From Megalobrama amblycephala (lineage: Eukaryota > Chordata > Actinopteri > Cypriniformes > Xenocyprididae), in NCBI RefSeq assembly GCF_018812025.1, contig NC_063058.1, positions 20,266,297-20,330,296 on the forward strand: DNA of 64,000 bases. Direction: 5' to 3'. The translations under genes and the position numbers were made by a program. The number at the start of each line of letters is the position of its first letter. The first letter of the stretch is position 1. The notes beneath the pieces were generated by a model, which worked only from the letters and a program-made list of their open reading frames with translations, did not search any database and was not told where the DNA came from. Positions 63,285 through 64,000 of this stretch are shown piece by piece.

Positions 63285-64000
63285 TAAAGGTGCCATCGAA
63301 TTGAAAATTGAATTTACCTCAGCATAGTTGAATAATAAGAGTTCAGTACATGGAAATGACATACAGTGAGTCTCAAACTCCATTGTTTCCTCCTTCTTAT
63401 ATAAATCTCATTTGTTTAAAAGACCTCCGAAGAACAGGCGAATCTCAACATAACACTGACTGTTACGTAACAGTCGGGATCATTAATATGTCTCCGATAT
63501 TTGCATATGCCAGCTCATGTTCAAGGCATTACACAAGGGCAGCCAGTATTAATGTCTGGATCTGTGCACAGCTGAATCATCAGACTAGGTAAGCAAGCAA
63601 GGACAATAGCGAAAAATGGCAGATGGAGCAATAATAACTGACATGATCCATGATAACATGATATTTTTAGTGATATTTGTAAATTGTCTTTCTAAATGTT
63701 TCGTTAGCATGTTGCTAATGTACTGTTAAATGTGGTTAAAGTTACCATTGTTTCTTACTGTATTCACGGAGACAAGAGAGCCGTCGCTATTTTCATTTTT
63801 AAACACTTGCAGTCTGTATAATTCATAAACACAACTTCATTCTTTATAAATCTCTCCAACAGTGTAGCATTAGCCGTTAGCCACAGAGCATAGCCTCAAA
63901 CTCATTCAGAATCAAATGTAAACATCTAAATAAATACTGTACTTACGCGATTAGACATGCTGAATGACGAACACTTTGTAAAGATCCATTTTGAGGGTTA
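63285..64000. repeat. Dispersed cyprinid-type repeat, left end AAAGGTGCCATCGAATTG
   Basis: The sequence from AAAGGTGCC onward (CATAGTTGAATAATAAGAGT; GAAGAACAGGCGAATCTCAA; TTCGTTAGCATGTTGCTAAT) is remembered as a high-copy non-coding repeat of cyprinid genomes whose other end is GGCACCTTTAA-like. The window cuts it. Identification from memory, not verified. Confidence 0.5.

Noticed and set aside
63930..64000. Good minus-strand splice donor (GTAAGTACAG) after a possible short ATG exon at the window edge
   Set aside because: Lies inside sequence that appears to be a high-copy dispersed repeat, and the implied peptide is only four codons; not enough to call an exon.

Overview
The window is vertebrate nuclear DNA, most likely from a cypriniform fish (carp/minnow/danio group). 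The coding genes have recognisable vertebrate orthologues and spliced exons. The intergenic DNA is AT-rich and full of (TA)n/(TG)n tracts and of short inverted-repeat elements of the type known from cyprinids, with ends like 'GTTCACCCAAAAATGAAAAT' and TTAA borders (Angel-like). The exact species cannot be read from the sequence.

Layout. (1) 1-4.2 kb: a probable last coding exon of a GRAM-domain gene (GRAMD4-like, + strand, 1408-1524) and its 3' side. (2) 4.2-15 kb: transposon-rich spacer with a 2.26-kb hAT-like element, a broken Tc1-like element, a 0.78-kb TTAA foldback and a 1.5-kb inverted-repeat element. (3) 15.9-28.4 kb: two intronless Shaker-type (Kv1) potassium-channel genes in tandem on +, kcna6 (15964-17391) and kcna1 (22842-24320). 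Kcna1 is followed by about 4.1 kb of repeat-poor sequence ending in a poly(A) signal, probably its 3'UTR. (4) 28.4-44.2 kb: a gene-poor interval with TA microsatellites, an AT minisatellite, several foldbacks, one almost perfect 285-bp-arm palindrome, and a small CCAAT/CRE/TATA promoter-like unit near 39.8-40.5 kb. (5) 44.3-47.1 kb: tmem178b, four exons, +. (6) 48.75-58.04 kb: cnot4, twelve coding exons, - strand, tail-to-tail with tmem178b. (7) 60.37-61.40 kb: the last two exons of a PfkB-family sugar/nucleoside kinase (- strand), possibly the pseudouridine-kinase-like gene that fish keep. (8) 61.4-64 kb: repeats only.

The genes have no common pathway. Kcna6 and kcna1 encode co-assembling subunits of neuronal delayed-rectifier channels. 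Tmem178b is a four-pass claudin-fold membrane protein. Cnot4 is the RING E3 ligase associated with the CCR4-NOT complex. The order joins genes that in human lie on 12p13 (KCNA6-KCNA1) and 7q33-34 (TMEM178B, CNOT4), and no kcna5 is seen between them.

Most notable observations: valine instead of tyrosine at the external TEA position of Kv1.1; a 117-nt hairpin in tmem178b intron 1; a PfkB intron that is about 90% one foldback transposon; cnot4 exon 2 bracketed by two copies of one palindromic element; a symmetric 210-nt probable cassette exon in cnot4; and the near-identical palindrome at 34.9-35.8 kb.
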